In this document: positions 1 to 7,064 of the stretch, in pieces
Layout of the letters: each line of letters starts with the position of its first letter
How positions within the stretch are numbered: the first letter of the stretch is position 1
Assembly (NCBI GenBank): GCA_905236495.1
Contig: CAJOPV010000063.1
Location: 1-11,747 of the forward strand
Source of the DNA: an uncultured Christensenellaceae bacterium
GTDB taxonomy: Bacteria > Bacillota > Clostridia > Christensenellales > Aristaeellaceae
Direction: 5' to 3'
Length of the DNA stretch: 11,747 bases
Notes under the pieces: model-generated
Databases searched by the model: none
The model's input: the letters and a program-made list of their open reading frames with translations, nothing else
What the model was told of the DNA's origin: nothing
Program-made: the position numbers and the translations under genes

Positions 1-1
1 G

Positions 2-442
2 AGAAGGACGGACAGCGGCTGGAAGCTTGTGCCGGTTTTGTACGAGGAAAACTGGTCATTGGAACAACGCAGGGAAATCGCTGAACATATATCGCAGCAT
101 ATGAATCTTGACCAGACTGGCTTTGGCGCGTTCATGGACGGGCGGATCGTTGGTTTTGCAACTGTTTCCCATCATCTGTTTGGTGCGAACGCACGCTATG
201 CAGAGCTGGTATGCTTTCAGATTTCAGAGGAATATCGGCGTCAGGGCATAGGCAAGAAACTCTTCTCCATGGTATGTGAAGAGGCCCTTCGGCTGGGCGC
301 TGAAAAGCTGTATATATCAAGCCATTCCTCGAAAGAATCGCAGGCGGCATATGGTGCGCTTGGCTGCATACCTGCGGAAGAGATCAATGCGAGCCGGGCG
401 GCGGAGGAGCCTTTTGATGTTCAACTGGAATACAGATTATAA
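2..442 (+). CDS. GNAT family N-acetyltransferase, 5' end cut by window edge
   Basis: This is the C-terminal part of a GCN5-related (acetyl-CoA dependent) N-acetyltransferase, presumably cytoplasmic; the substrate cannot be told. The acetyl-CoA pyrophosphate-binding signature is visible as EEYRRQGIGKKLF, and it is followed by a helix and the typical late strand LYISSH and the AYGALGC segment. A GTG at 29 could start translation. However, the frame is open to the window edge, and the residues before it (RRTDSGWKLVPV, leading into YEENW) resemble the N-terminal part of a clostridial GNAT subfamily as I remember it. I therefore treat the gene as truncated by the window rather than starting at 29. 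It ends with TAA at 440-442 and overlaps the next gene by 26 bases, so the two are probably cotranscribed. Family assignment is firm; function is open. Confidence 0.85.
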   Translation, partial: RRTDSGWKLVPVLYEENWSLEQRREIAEHISQHMNLDQTGFGAFMDGRIVGFATVSHHLFGANARYAELVCFQISEEYRRQGIGKKLFSMVCEEALRLGAEKLYISSHSSKESQAAYGALGCIPAEEINASRAAEEPFDVQLEYRL

Positions 443-821
443 AAACATACGTTGGTTCATTATGATTGCCGCATTGCTTTTCCTGCTGACCGGCTGCGGA
501 ACAGGCAGCGTTTTTGACGGCTCCAGGGTATCCAATGCATCGGAGTTTCAAATGTCGTATTCCGTTCTGAATCGGGAGGAATGGGCAGATCTGAACCTGA
601 CGGAAGGCGATCGTCTGAAGGTTTTCCTGTCGCACACAGAAGGAGCTGTGGATGTGACCGTGGGCATGGAAGGAAAAGGGCCGATTTACCGTGGAAACGG
701 GCAGCAGAACGCTGATTTTATCCTGGAAATCGCCGAAACAGGAAGCTATCATATTTCCGTTTCGGGGCATCAGGCAAAAGGGAATGCTGCCTTCACCCGG
801 ATTCCCGGGGAGCAGAAATGA
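417..821 (+). CDS. Small predicted lipoprotein of unknown function
   Basis: A 134-residue protein with a lipoprotein signal peptide: charged N-terminus (K9, R12), hydrophobic stretch at about 13-24 and lipobox LTGC with the lipidated cysteine at residue 27. The mature part (about 107 residues) is polar, with alternating beta-type segments such as DRLKVFLS, AVDVTVGM, FILEIAE and YHISVSG, suggesting a small all-beta domain on the outer face of the membrane. I chose ATG 417 because a strong ribosome binding site (GGAGGAG, 403-409) sits 7 bases upstream and because it gives a clean signal peptide; longer in-frame starts would add an Arg-rich leader that is antisense-like shadow of the GNAT gene. 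It overlaps the GNAT gene by 26 bases, implying coupling. Similar small lipoproteins occur in Clostridia, but I know of no assigned role. Confidence 0.75.
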   Translation: MFNWNTDYKNIRWFIMIAALLFLLTGCGTGSVFDGSRVSNASEFQMSYSVLNREEWADLNLTEGDRLKVFLSHTEGAVDVTVGMEGKGPIYRGNGQQNADFILEIAETGSYHISVSGHQAKGNAAFTRIPGEQK

Positions 822-828
822 GGCAAGG

Positions 829-1083
829 AGAGATCATCATCCCAACTGGTTTGACGCCTCCTATATTTCCTGGCTTTCCTACGATGCCCTGAACATTGAA
901 TTGCCCGACGGATACCTGTATGTTCTCCCCATCATCAATTGGGGGAAATACCGGGAGGAAGGCGGAAGGCTGCTCATGCCCGTCAGCGTCCGAATGAACC
1001 ATGCCGTCGCCGACGGATACCTGATCGCCAACGTGTTCCGTCTATTGGAAAAAGAGATGGCGGATTTCGTGAGAAGGGAATAA
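829..1083 (+). pseudogene. CatA-like O-acetyltransferase, C-terminal remnant
   Basis: About 80 residues match the C-terminal third of type A chloramphenicol acetyltransferases. The order of landmarks is preserved: the ISWLSYDALNIEL strand (family: PWxSFTSFDLN), the segment PIINWGKYREEGGRLLMPVSV, and the catalytic block NHAVADGY followed by the terminal helix ANVFRLLEKEMADF. The catalytic histidine and the structural aspartate four residues later are present; the first His of the usual HH pair is Asn. The N-terminal two thirds (about 130 residues in the family) are absent. Upstream of about 841 the sequence is the end of the lipoprotein gene in another frame, and no start codon with a ribosome binding site opens this frame. 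An ATG at 818 overlaps the lipoprotein stop but leads into a different frame that soon ends. The active enzyme is a trimer with shared active sites, so this piece should not work. I call it a deletion remnant. Confidence 0.75.
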
Positions 1084-1101
1084 GTGTGAAGACTTCTCTG
1101 A

Positions 1102-1129
1102 CGCCCGTTTTCCCGATCCGGGAAGGGCG
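1102..1129. terminator. Imperfect stem-loop between convergent genes, possible weak terminator
   Basis: TTCCCG (1110-1115) pairs with CGGGAA (1119-1124) around a 3-base loop, and CGCCC (1102-1106) pairs with GGGCG (1125-1129) outside a 3-base bulge. It lies between the stop of the acetyltransferase remnant (1083) and the Nudix stop (1132-1134). Neither strand has a T-run after the stem, so termination is only a guess from position. Confidence 0.3.
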
Positions 1130-1131
1130 GA

Positions 1132-1579
1132 TCACGGCGGAAGATATGGATGGCGATCGAACGGGTGCTCGTTCAGATACTTTTCGGCGTTCGTCAGGAT
1201 GCGCCGGAGGCCTTCGTTTGAAAGGCGGGCTATGGCGCCGGGATAATCCAGAAGCAGGATTTCCGAAACCTCAGAGGCTTGAGGCTGAGGTTTCTGGCCC
1301 CAAAATTCCGCCAAAAAAATAGATGTTGGTCTTTTTGTCGTTGGGGCGGCCTTCCCGGGCCAGGGAATGCTCGTCTATCTGCCTGAAATCAGCCCGAATA
1401 TCGACGTTCAGGCCCGTTTCCTCCTTCACTTCCCGAAGGGCCGTTTCCTTTTCCGTTTCGCCGTTTTCCATGTGACCTTTGGGAAAGCCCCATGCGCCCT
1501 GATAGGTTTCCCGAATGACGGCGTATTTTCGGACGCTCCCTTCATATGTGAATACGATGGCGCCGCATGATTTTTCCAC
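1132..1579 (-). pseudogene. Nudix hydrolase (Ap4A-hydrolase-like), frame broken at A7/T7 run
   Basis: The gene reads from GTG at 1579 (AAGGAG ribosome binding site 9 bases upstream). It opens with MEKSCGAIVF and has a perfect Nudix box, G(x5)E(x7)REVKEETGL, at residues 35-57, with GAWGFPKGH just before it. That arrangement is typical of bis(5'-nucleosyl)-tetraphosphatases and related small Nudix enzymes, which hydrolyse nucleoside diphosphates linked to another group using Mg2+. At about residue 89 the frame stops making sense, exactly at seven consecutive T on the coding strand (A7 at 1313-1319). Removing one T joins NIYF to LAEFWGQ and continues the expected Nudix beta-strand and C-terminal helix to a TGA at 1132-1134, for a total of about 148 residues. 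As written, translation leaves the frame and ends near 1271. It could be a real mutation, phase-variable or slippage-corrected expression, or a base-calling error in a homopolymer. It has its own promoter and is divergent from hppA. Confidence 0.8.
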
Positions 1580-1619
1580 CCCATGATGCTCCTTCTGTTT
1601 TTCACGATTCTTTCAATTC

Positions 1620-1649
1620 ATTATATCACGGACAAAGGAGATTTGCCAA
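1620..1649 (-). promoter_or_regulatory. Sigma-A promoter for the Nudix gene
   Basis: On the minus strand, TTGGCA (1649-1644) and TATAAT (1625-1620) are separated by 18 bases. The -10 is a perfect match and the -35 matches 5 of 6. The predicted start lies near 1613, giving a leader of about 35 bases before GTG 1579. Confidence 0.65.
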
Positions 1650-1705
1650 TACAGGCCGATCCATTTACTCATTTCCCTCAAACGCCGAATTTCCCATTCC
1701 AACTA

Positions 1706-1734
1706 TTGACGGCGGGGGAAACGAAGAATATAAT
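1706..1734 (+). promoter_or_regulatory. Sigma-A promoter for hppA
   Basis: TTGACG (1706-1711) and TATAAT (1729-1734) are spaced by exactly 17 bases, a near-consensus strong promoter. Transcription should begin near 1741, leaving a 5' leader of about 65 bases. The leader contains a weak 6-bp stem (1747-1752 with 1764-1769, one G-U pair) but no riboswitch that I recognise. Confidence 0.75.
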
Positions 1735-1806
1735 AGAAAATTGTGCGGGACTGATTGCCAATAAGTTCCGAAACATACATTTTTGCAGAATGGGGGCTGC
1801 TTCCTT

Positions 1807-3951
1807 ATGTCCTGGTACATACCGGTTCTCTGCGTAGTCGCCGCCGCCATCGCCTATGTGGCGTACAACTATCAGCGCATCCGCAAGATGCCTGAGGGTA
1901 CCCAGGAAATGGCGGAAATGGCGGGCATCATCCGCTCCGGCGCCAATACCTTCATGAAAACGGAATACAGGACCATCGTGGTGGTGGTGATCCTGCTGGC
2001 GCTGGTGTTCAGCCTGTTCGTGGAGGCCACCAGCGGCGTCACTTTCCTCTTCGGCGCGCTGATGAGCTCCTGCGCCTGCGTGCTGGGCATGCGCTCCGCC
2101 ACCTATGCCAACGTTCGCACCGCCAACAAGGCCCGGGAAAGCCTGTCTATCGGCGAAACGGTGAAGGTGGCCCTGTGCGGCGGCAGCATTTCCGGCCTGT
2201 CTGTGCAGGCGCTGGGCCTGCTGGGCCTGGTGGCTGTGCTGGTGATCTTCGGCAATGTGCGCCATGACGTGACCGGCGGCGGCCTGATCACCTCCCTGGA
2301 GGGCGTGAACCCCACCATCATGCGCATTTCCACCTACTCCCTGGGATGCTCCCTGGTGGCTATGTTCAACCGCGTGGCGGGAGGCAACTACACCAAGGCG
2401 GCGGATATTTCCGCAGATATCCTGGCGAAGGTCCGCAATGATTTGCCGGAGGACGACAGCCGGGTGCCCAACGTGATCGCGGACTTCATCGGCGATAACG
2501 TGAACGATATCGCGGGCAACTGCTCGGACCTGCTGGAATCCTTCGTTGCCACCATTTCCGCTTCCCTGATGATCGCCGTGATCCTGTTCCAGCAGTACGA
2601 GCAGGCGTTCACCGGCAGCGTGGAAAAGCTGGAAGGCATCTTTAACGGGACTTTGATCTATCCCATCCTGCTGGCGGGCGTGGGGCTGCTGAGCTGCCTG
2701 CTGGGCCTGTTCTACGCCGATCGGAAAAAGATGGGCAATAACCCCTCCCGGGAACTGAACCTGGCGACCTGGATCTCCGCCGGGCTCACCTTGGTGCTGG
2801 GCTTCGGGGCCGCTGCCCTCTGCTTTGCGAAGGTGGATGGAGAAACGCTGAGCAGCGTCTATGGCTGGGCCGTAGGCTGGGCCTCTCCCTGGATCTGCGC
2901 GGTGCTGGGCATCCTCAGCGGCGTCGCCATCGGCTCCATTACCGAATACTACACTTCTACGGATTACAAGCCTACCCGGAAGCTGGCTGAAATGGCCCCG
3001 GAGGGCGAAGCCTTCGTCATCACCAAGGGCGACGCCATCGGCTCCCGTTCCTGCCTGCTGCCCGTTGTGGTGATCGGCATTGCGCTGTTCGTATCCGGCA
3101 AGCTGGCGGGCACCTACGGTGTCGCCATTGCCGCCCTGGGCATGCTGGCCTTCGTGGGCGCCACCGTATCCATCGACGCCTTCGGCCCCATTGCCGATAA
3201 CGCCGGCGGCCTGGCGGAAAGCTGCCACCTGGACGCCAACGTGCGCGTCATCACCGATAAGCTGGACGCCGTGGGCAACACCACAGCCGCCGTAGGCAAG
3301 GGCTTTGCCATCGGCTCCGCCGCCTTCGCCACCGTTTCGCTGATCGTCAGCTACGTGGGCAACTATTCCGCGGAAATGACGCTGAATATCGCTTCCTTCG
3401 TGGTGGTCGCCGGCGCTATTATCGGCGGCGCGCTGGTGGAATATTTCTCCGCCATGCTCACCGATAACACCATCGAATCCGCTAAGCTCATGGCGGACGA
3501 GGGCGATAAGCAATTGACCCCTGAAGTGCTGGAAGGCAAAAAGACCCCGGATTACAACCGCATGATCGAGCTGGCTGCCCGGCAGGCGCTGAAAAAGATG
3601 CTGGTGCCCTCCGTGCTGGCTATGATCATCCCGGTTGTCGGCGGCTTTGTGTTCGGCGTGGAATTCGTGGGCGGCCTGCTCATCGGCGCCACCATCGTCG
3701 CTATTCCCCGGGCCATCTTCATGGGCAATTCCGGCGGCGCCTTTGACAACGCCAAGAAGTATATCGAATCCGGCGCCCTGAAGGGCTACGGCAAGGGCAC
3801 CGCCGCTCATAAGGCCGCCGTTACCGGCGATACCGTGGGCGATACCCGCAAGGACGTGGTAGGCGTGGCGCTGGATATTTTCATCAAGACCATGTCCACC
3901 GTCGCCAACACCTTAGTCAGCGTGTTCCGCAATATCACGCTGATCCGCTAA
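1807..3951 (+). CDS. hppA: K+-dependent membrane pyrophosphatase (Na+ or H+ pumping)
   Basis: An integral membrane enzyme that hydrolyses PPi to two phosphates and exports Na+ or H+; 714 residues, the usual family size, with many hydrophobic helices (family: 16). The three catalytic loops are visible: K197-AAD-ISAD-ILAK208 followed by LPEDD; IAD226-FIGD230-NVND234-IAG with D241 and E244; and HKAAVTGDTVGD near residues 670-679. DAFGPIADNAGGLAE is also intact. GNTTAAVGKG (490-499) has Ala where K+-independent enzymes have Lys, so K+ dependence is expected. E244 at the start of LES agrees with known Na+-pumping forms but does not settle the ion. Several otherwise near-invariant positions differ: KVE reads KVR210, and GDPFKDTSGPSLN reads GDTRKDVVGVALD. 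I chose ATG 1807 because an upstream TTG at 1783 would add a polar octapeptide; the ribosome binding site is only a G-run (1792-1796). Single gene with its own promoter and terminator. Confidence 0.95.
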   Translation: MSWYIPVLCVVAAAIAYVAYNYQRIRKMPEGTQEMAEMAGIIRSGANTFMKTEYRTIVVVVILLALVFSLFVEATSGVTFLFGALMSSCACVLGMRSATYANVRTANKARESLSIGETVKVALCGGSISGLSVQALGLLGLVAVLVIFGNVRHDVTGGGLITSLEGVNPTIMRISTYSLGCSLVAMFNRVAGGNYTKAADISADILAKVRNDLPEDDSRVPNVIADFIGDNVNDIAGNCSDLLESFVATISASLMIAVILFQQYEQAFTGSVEKLEGIFNGTLIYPILLAGVGLLSCLLGLFYADRKKMGNNPSRELNLATWISAGLTLVLGFGAAALCFAKVDGETLSSVYGWAVGWASPWICAVLGILSGVAIGSITEYYTSTDYKPTRKLAEMAPEGEAFVITKGDAIGSRSCLLPVVVIGIALFVSGKLAGTYGVAIAALGMLAFVGATVSIDAFGPIADNAGGLAESCHLDANVRVITDKLDAVGNTTAAVGKGFAIGSAAFATVSLIVSYVGNYSAEMTLNIASFVVVAGAIIGGALVEYFSAMLTDNTIESAKLMADEGDKQLTPEVLEGKKTPDYNRMIELAARQALKKMLVPSVLAMIIPVVGGFVFGVEFVGGLLIGATIVAIPRAIFMGNSGGAFDNAKKYIESGALKGYGKGTAAHKAAVTGDTVGDTRKDVVGVALDIFIKTMSTVANTLVSVFRNITLIR

Positions 3952-3972
3952 TCAGGCATCATTCCGTAAAAC

Positions 3973-4007
3973 AAGCCCTCGGAAATCATTCCGAGGGCTT
4001 CTTGTTT
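3973..4007. terminator. Bidirectional intrinsic terminator between hppA and pfp
   Basis: A perfect 12-bp stem (3973-3984 with 3989-4000) with a 4-base loop. It is followed on the plus strand by CTTGTTT and on the minus strand by a T-rich run (GTTTTAC). It lies 21 bases after the hppA stop and 33 bases after the pfp stop, so it can serve both convergent genes. Confidence 0.88.
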
Positions 4008-4033
4008 ATGCGATGATTGAAAGGGGGGTGGGA

Positions 4034-5302
4034 TTACTTCTTGCCCCGGGGCGCGCTCCAGTCATAATTCTTGAGGTGGATGTTCAGATGACGGGGCAGG
4101 CCTTCCACCATCATGGGGGCGTAGTGGCCCTGGATCAGGGGACGTACGTAATCCAGGAATTCCTCGGTGACGTAGTTGCCGGCTTTGTTGATCCACTGAC
4201 GCGGCACAACTTTTTCGTCGTTGGCGATGCGATGCACGTCATAGACGCCGGTCGCGCTCTGGTAAGGATCGTCGGACACCCGGTCGATCACCACCATGAC
4301 GCCGGTGGAGCCTTCGTCAGCGGCCTTCACGGTGGCGCCGCCTACGTTAAAGGCTTCGTCCACGTCGATCTTGCTGGCGAGGTGAGCCGCGGCGCGCTGC
4401 AGGGTGGAAAGCTCCACGGCGCGGGTCTTGCAGCCCAGCTCATCCCGGACGACGGAAGCCAGGTAGGTGGCGGTGCCGGACATCTGGATGTGACCGAAAG
4501 CGTCCTTGGTGGTGCTGCTGGAAGCGTATTCGCAGACGTACTTGCCTTCCTCGGTCTTGATGCCCTCGGAAACCACGGCGACGACTACGTCCTTCTTTTC
4601 CAGCAGCTTTTTGACCTCGGCAACGAAGCCCTGAATGTTGAAGGGAACCTCGGGCAGATAGATCAGATCGGGGCCTTCGCAGTCCTCGCTGCGGGACAGG
4701 GCGGAAGCGCCGGTGAGCCAGCCCGCGTTGCGGCCCATGATCTCCACGATGTTCACGTTCTTCTTCTTGTAGGAGAAGCCCATGGCGTCGCAGATGATTT
4801 CCTTGGTGGAGGTGGCGATATACTTGGCGGCGCTGCCGAAGCCGGGGGTATGATCGGTGATCGCCAGGTCGTTATCGATGGTCTTGGGGCAGCCCACAAA
4901 CCGCTGCTTGGCGCCGGTAAGCAGGGAATAATCGCTCAACTTACGGATGGTATCCATGGAATCGTTGCCGCCGATATAGATGAATACTTCGATATCCAGC
5001 TTGTTCAGCAGTTCAAAAATGCGGTCGTAGATCTCCTTGCCCTCGTGGATCTCGGGCAGCTTATAGCGGCAGGTGCCCAGGAAAGCGGAGGGCGTGCGCT
5101 TGAGCAGCTCCAGGTCCAATTCATTTTTGATGTGATCGGACAAGTCCACATACTGCTCATCCATGAAGCCCTGGATGCCGTAGCGCATGCCATAGACCTT
5201 GTTGTAGCCGCGCTCCTTCGCAGTCTTGAATACGCCCGCCAGGCTGGAGTTGATGACGGCCGTGGGGCCGCCGGACTGACCGACCAATACGTTACCCTTC
5301 AT
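4034..5302 (-). CDS. pfp: PPi-dependent 6-phosphofructokinase
   Basis: A cytoplasmic glycolytic enzyme that phosphorylates fructose 6-phosphate to fructose 1,6-bisphosphate, here most likely with PPi instead of ATP; the PPi reaction is reversible. The 422-residue protein has the PFK N-terminal phosphate loop GQSGGPTAVIN (8-18), GGNDS (111-115), the catalytic PKTIDND (139-145, D143 as base) and the sugar-phosphate motif EIMGRNAGWL (187-196). The ATP-type GGDGS has Gly where this protein has Asn113, and Lys140 precedes TID where ATP enzymes have Gly. Both bulky residues block the ATP alpha-phosphate site and mark PPi users. It is longer than the 320-residue bacterial ATP-PFK, as expected for this group. 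The ATG at 5302 has a ribosome binding site (GAGG, 7 bases away) and a consensus promoter upstream. It converges on hppA, the other PPi enzyme. Confidence 0.95.
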   Translation of the reverse strand: MKGNVLVGQSGGPTAVINSSLAGVFKTAKERGYNKVYGMRYGIQGFMDEQYVDLSDHIKNELDLELLKRTPSAFLGTCRYKLPEIHEGKEIYDRIFELLNKLDIEVFIYIGGNDSMDTIRKLSDYSLLTGAKQRFVGCPKTIDNDLAITDHTPGFGSAAKYIATSTKEIICDAMGFSYKKKNVNIVEIMGRNAGWLTGASALSRSEDCEGPDLIYLPEVPFNIQGFVAEVKKLLEKKDVVVAVVSEGIKTEEGKYVCEYASSSTTKDAFGHIQMSGTATYLASVVRDELGCKTRAVELSTLQRAAAHLASKIDVDEAFNVGGATVKAADEGSTGVMVVIDRVSDDPYQSATGVYDVHRIANDEKVVPRQWINKAGNYVTEEFLDYVRPLIQGHYAPMMVEGLPRHLNIHLKNYDWSAPRGKK

Positions 5303-5356
5303 GATCTTACCTCATTTCTTCTGTTGTCCATAATGGCCTGATGTCGAACCTTGTAA

Positions 5357-5385
5357 ATTATAATACCGTTGGGGCGGCTTGTCAA
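5357..5385 (-). promoter_or_regulatory. Consensus sigma-A promoter for pfp
   Basis: On the minus strand TTGACA (5385-5380) and TATAAT (5362-5357) are both exact consensus with a 17-base spacer, so strong constitutive expression of pfp is expected. The start site should be near 5350, giving a leader of about 48 bases. It is divergent from the DUF1538 promoter, with about 58 bases between the two -35 boxes. Confidence 0.85.
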
Positions 5386-5443
5386 TCCATTTATCCCGTG
5401 CAGCGGCAGCCATCCCACCAACTGGGAAACCCCGTTCTTTATA

Positions 5444-5472
5444 TTGCCGCATCTCCGAAAAAATGCTATAAT
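5444..5472 (+). promoter_or_regulatory. Extended -10 promoter for the DUF1538/PII-like operon
   Basis: TTGCCG (5444-5449) and TATAAT (5467-5472) with a 17-base spacer; TG one base before the -10 (TGCTATAAT) makes it an extended -10 promoter. It would start the two-gene operon near 5479, with a leader of about 41 bases. A small inverted repeat, TCCCA/TGGGA (5413-5427), lies between this promoter and the divergent pfp promoter and might be an operator. Confidence 0.7.
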
Positions 5473-5519
5473 CAGGTCAGAAACTTTTCAGCAACAGACG
5501 GATGGGAGGAGGGCAGGCA

Positions 5520-7046
5520 ATGATCCTGAAAAGCAAGCTGACGGAAAAGCTGCGGGAGGCCATGGCAGCCGTACTGCCCATCGTGATCCTGGTATTGATC
5601 TTAAGCTTCACCGTGGCCCCCATTCCCAGCGGCGTACTGCTCAGTTACCTGCTGGGCGCGGCGATGCTCATTGTGGGCATGATGCTTTTCTCCGTCGGGG
5701 CGGAGGCCGCCATGGAACCTATGGGCGAACTGGTGGGCTCCCGGATCACGAAAACGAAAAATTTGCCCCTGATCCTGGGCCTTGGCTTCCTGATGGGGGT
5801 CATGATCACGGTATCCGAGCCGGATCTGCAGGTATTGGCCCGGCAGGTGCAGGCCATCCCCAATCTGACGCTGATCATTGCGGTGGCGGTGGGGGTAGGC
5901 GGGTTCCTGGTGCTGGCGCTGGTGCGCATTTTTTATAAGATCCCGCTTAGGCTTTTGCTGTTTTCGTTTTACGCCTTGATCCTGGGGCTTACCTTCCTGG
6001 CCCCGGAAAGCTTCCGATCCGTCGCCTATGATTCCGGCGGCGTTACCACCGGGCCCATGACTGTGCCCTTCATTATGACCTTCGGCCTGGGCATCGCCGC
6101 CATCCGCAGCGACTCCAGCGCCAAGGAGGATTCCTTCGGCCTGGTGGCCCTGTGCTCCATCGGGCCCATCCTGGCGGTGCTGATCCTGAGCATGATCTTC
6201 CGCGGGGACGGGGCGGATTATACGCCCCTTGCCATCACCAACGTGGCGGATTCCATTGAGCTGAGGGCCTTGTTTGGCGGCGGCCTTCCCGAATACATGC
6301 GGGAAATGCTGATTTCCATTCTGCCGATCACCGTATTTTTCTGCCTGTTCAATTTCTTCCTGCTGAAGCTCAGCGCATCCCATCTTTCCCGCATCGGCGT
6401 GGGCCTCCTATATACCTACATCGGCCTTACGGTATTCATGACCGGGGCCAATTACGGCTTTATGCCGGCGGGCGCTTATCTGGGGCAGATGCTGGGGGAG
6501 ACGCATTACCGCTGGATCATCGTGCCCGTGGGCATGCTGATCGGTTATCTGGTGGTGAAGGCGGAGCCGGCGGTGTATGTGCTGATGCGCCAGGTGGAGG
6601 ACCTGACGGACGGGGCCATAACGGGCAAAAGCCTGCAATTGAGCATGTGCCTGGGCGTGGGGCTGTCGGTGGGGCTGAGCATGCTGCGTGTGATGCTGGG
6701 GCTGAACGTGCTGTGGATCATCGTGCCGGGGTATGTGCTGGCCTTGGGGATGAGCTTCTTATGCCCCAAGCTGTTTACCGCCATCGCCTTTGACTCCGGC
6801 GGCGTTGCCTCCGGCCCCATGACGGCGGCTTTCCTTCTGCCTATGACGATGGGCTTTTGCACCGCTATGGGCGGAAACCTTGCTACGGACGCCTTTGGGG
6901 TGGTGGCGCTGGTGGCGATGACGCCGCTGATTACCATTCAGGGCCTGGGGCTGGTTTATCGCTTCAAATCCCGGCATCCCCGCCAGAGCACGCTGCTGCG
7001 GGATCCCTTTGCGGAGCTGCCCAACGACGCGGTGATCGAATTGTAA
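5520..7046 (+). CDS. DUF1538 family polytopic membrane protein
   Basis: A 508-residue, very hydrophobic membrane protein of the DUF1538 family; no activity is established that I know of. It is an internal duplication. The first half carries VSEPDLQVLARQV (from S99), YDSGGVTTGPMT (170-181) and then DSFGLVALCSIGPI. The second half repeats them as KAEPAVYVLMRQV (E349), FDSGGVASGPMT (424-435) and DAFGVVALVAMTPL, offset by about 250 residues. The conserved acidic EP and DSGG-GPMT elements sit inside or at the ends of hydrophobic helices, a pattern expected of a substrate or ion path in a two-repeat transporter; that is inference. I chose ATG 5520 because GGAGGAGGG (5505-5513) is correctly spaced; the in-frame ATG at 5502 lies on that site. 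The next gene, 18 bases downstream, is a double PII-like protein, suggesting a regulated transporter. Confidence 0.88.
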   Translation: MILKSKLTEKLREAMAAVLPIVILVLILSFTVAPIPSGVLLSYLLGAAMLIVGMMLFSVGAEAAMEPMGELVGSRITKTKNLPLILGLGFLMGVMITVSEPDLQVLARQVQAIPNLTLIIAVAVGVGGFLVLALVRIFYKIPLRLLLFSFYALILGLTFLAPESFRSVAYDSGGVTTGPMTVPFIMTFGLGIAAIRSDSSAKEDSFGLVALCSIGPILAVLILSMIFRGDGADYTPLAITNVADSIELRALFGGGLPEYMREMLISILPITVFFCLFNFFLLKLSASHLSRIGVGLLYTYIGLTVFMTGANYGFMPAGAYLGQMLGETHYRWIIVPVGMLIGYLVVKAEPAVYVLMRQVEDLTDGAITGKSLQLSMCLGVGLSVGLSMLRVMLGLNVLWIIVPGYVLALGMSFLCPKLFTAIAFDSGGVASGPMTAAFLLPMTMGFCTAMGGNLATDAFGVVALVAMTPLITIQGLGLVYRFKSRHPRQSTLLRDPFAELPNDAVIEL

Positions 7047-7064
7047 GGAGCGTGAAACGAGCGC

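Noticed and set aside
276..416. In-frame upstream extension of the lipoprotein gene to 276
   Set aside because: It would put an Arg-rich leader before the signal peptide and lie wholly within the GNAT gene. The ATG at 417 has a strong ribosome binding site and a proper signal peptide.
818..892. Short ORF from ATG 818 overlapping the lipoprotein stop (about 24 codons)
   Set aside because: A ribosome binding site is present, but the product has no homology I recognise and runs in a different frame over the acetyltransferase remnant.
1741..1806. Possible riboswitch in the hppA leader
   Set aside because: The 65-base leader has only a 6-bp stem with a G-U pair and no conserved core that I recognise.
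1678..3810. Long open frame antisense to hppA (about 710 codons, rich in His, Gln, Gly, Asp)
   Set aside because: It lies opposite a gene with certain homology. Its composition is what the complement of GC-biased third positions yields, and it has no domain or promoter of its own.
4013..5341. Long plus-strand open frame opposite pfp
   Set aside because: It is a shadow of a confidently identified enzyme, with low-complexity composition and no recognisable motif.
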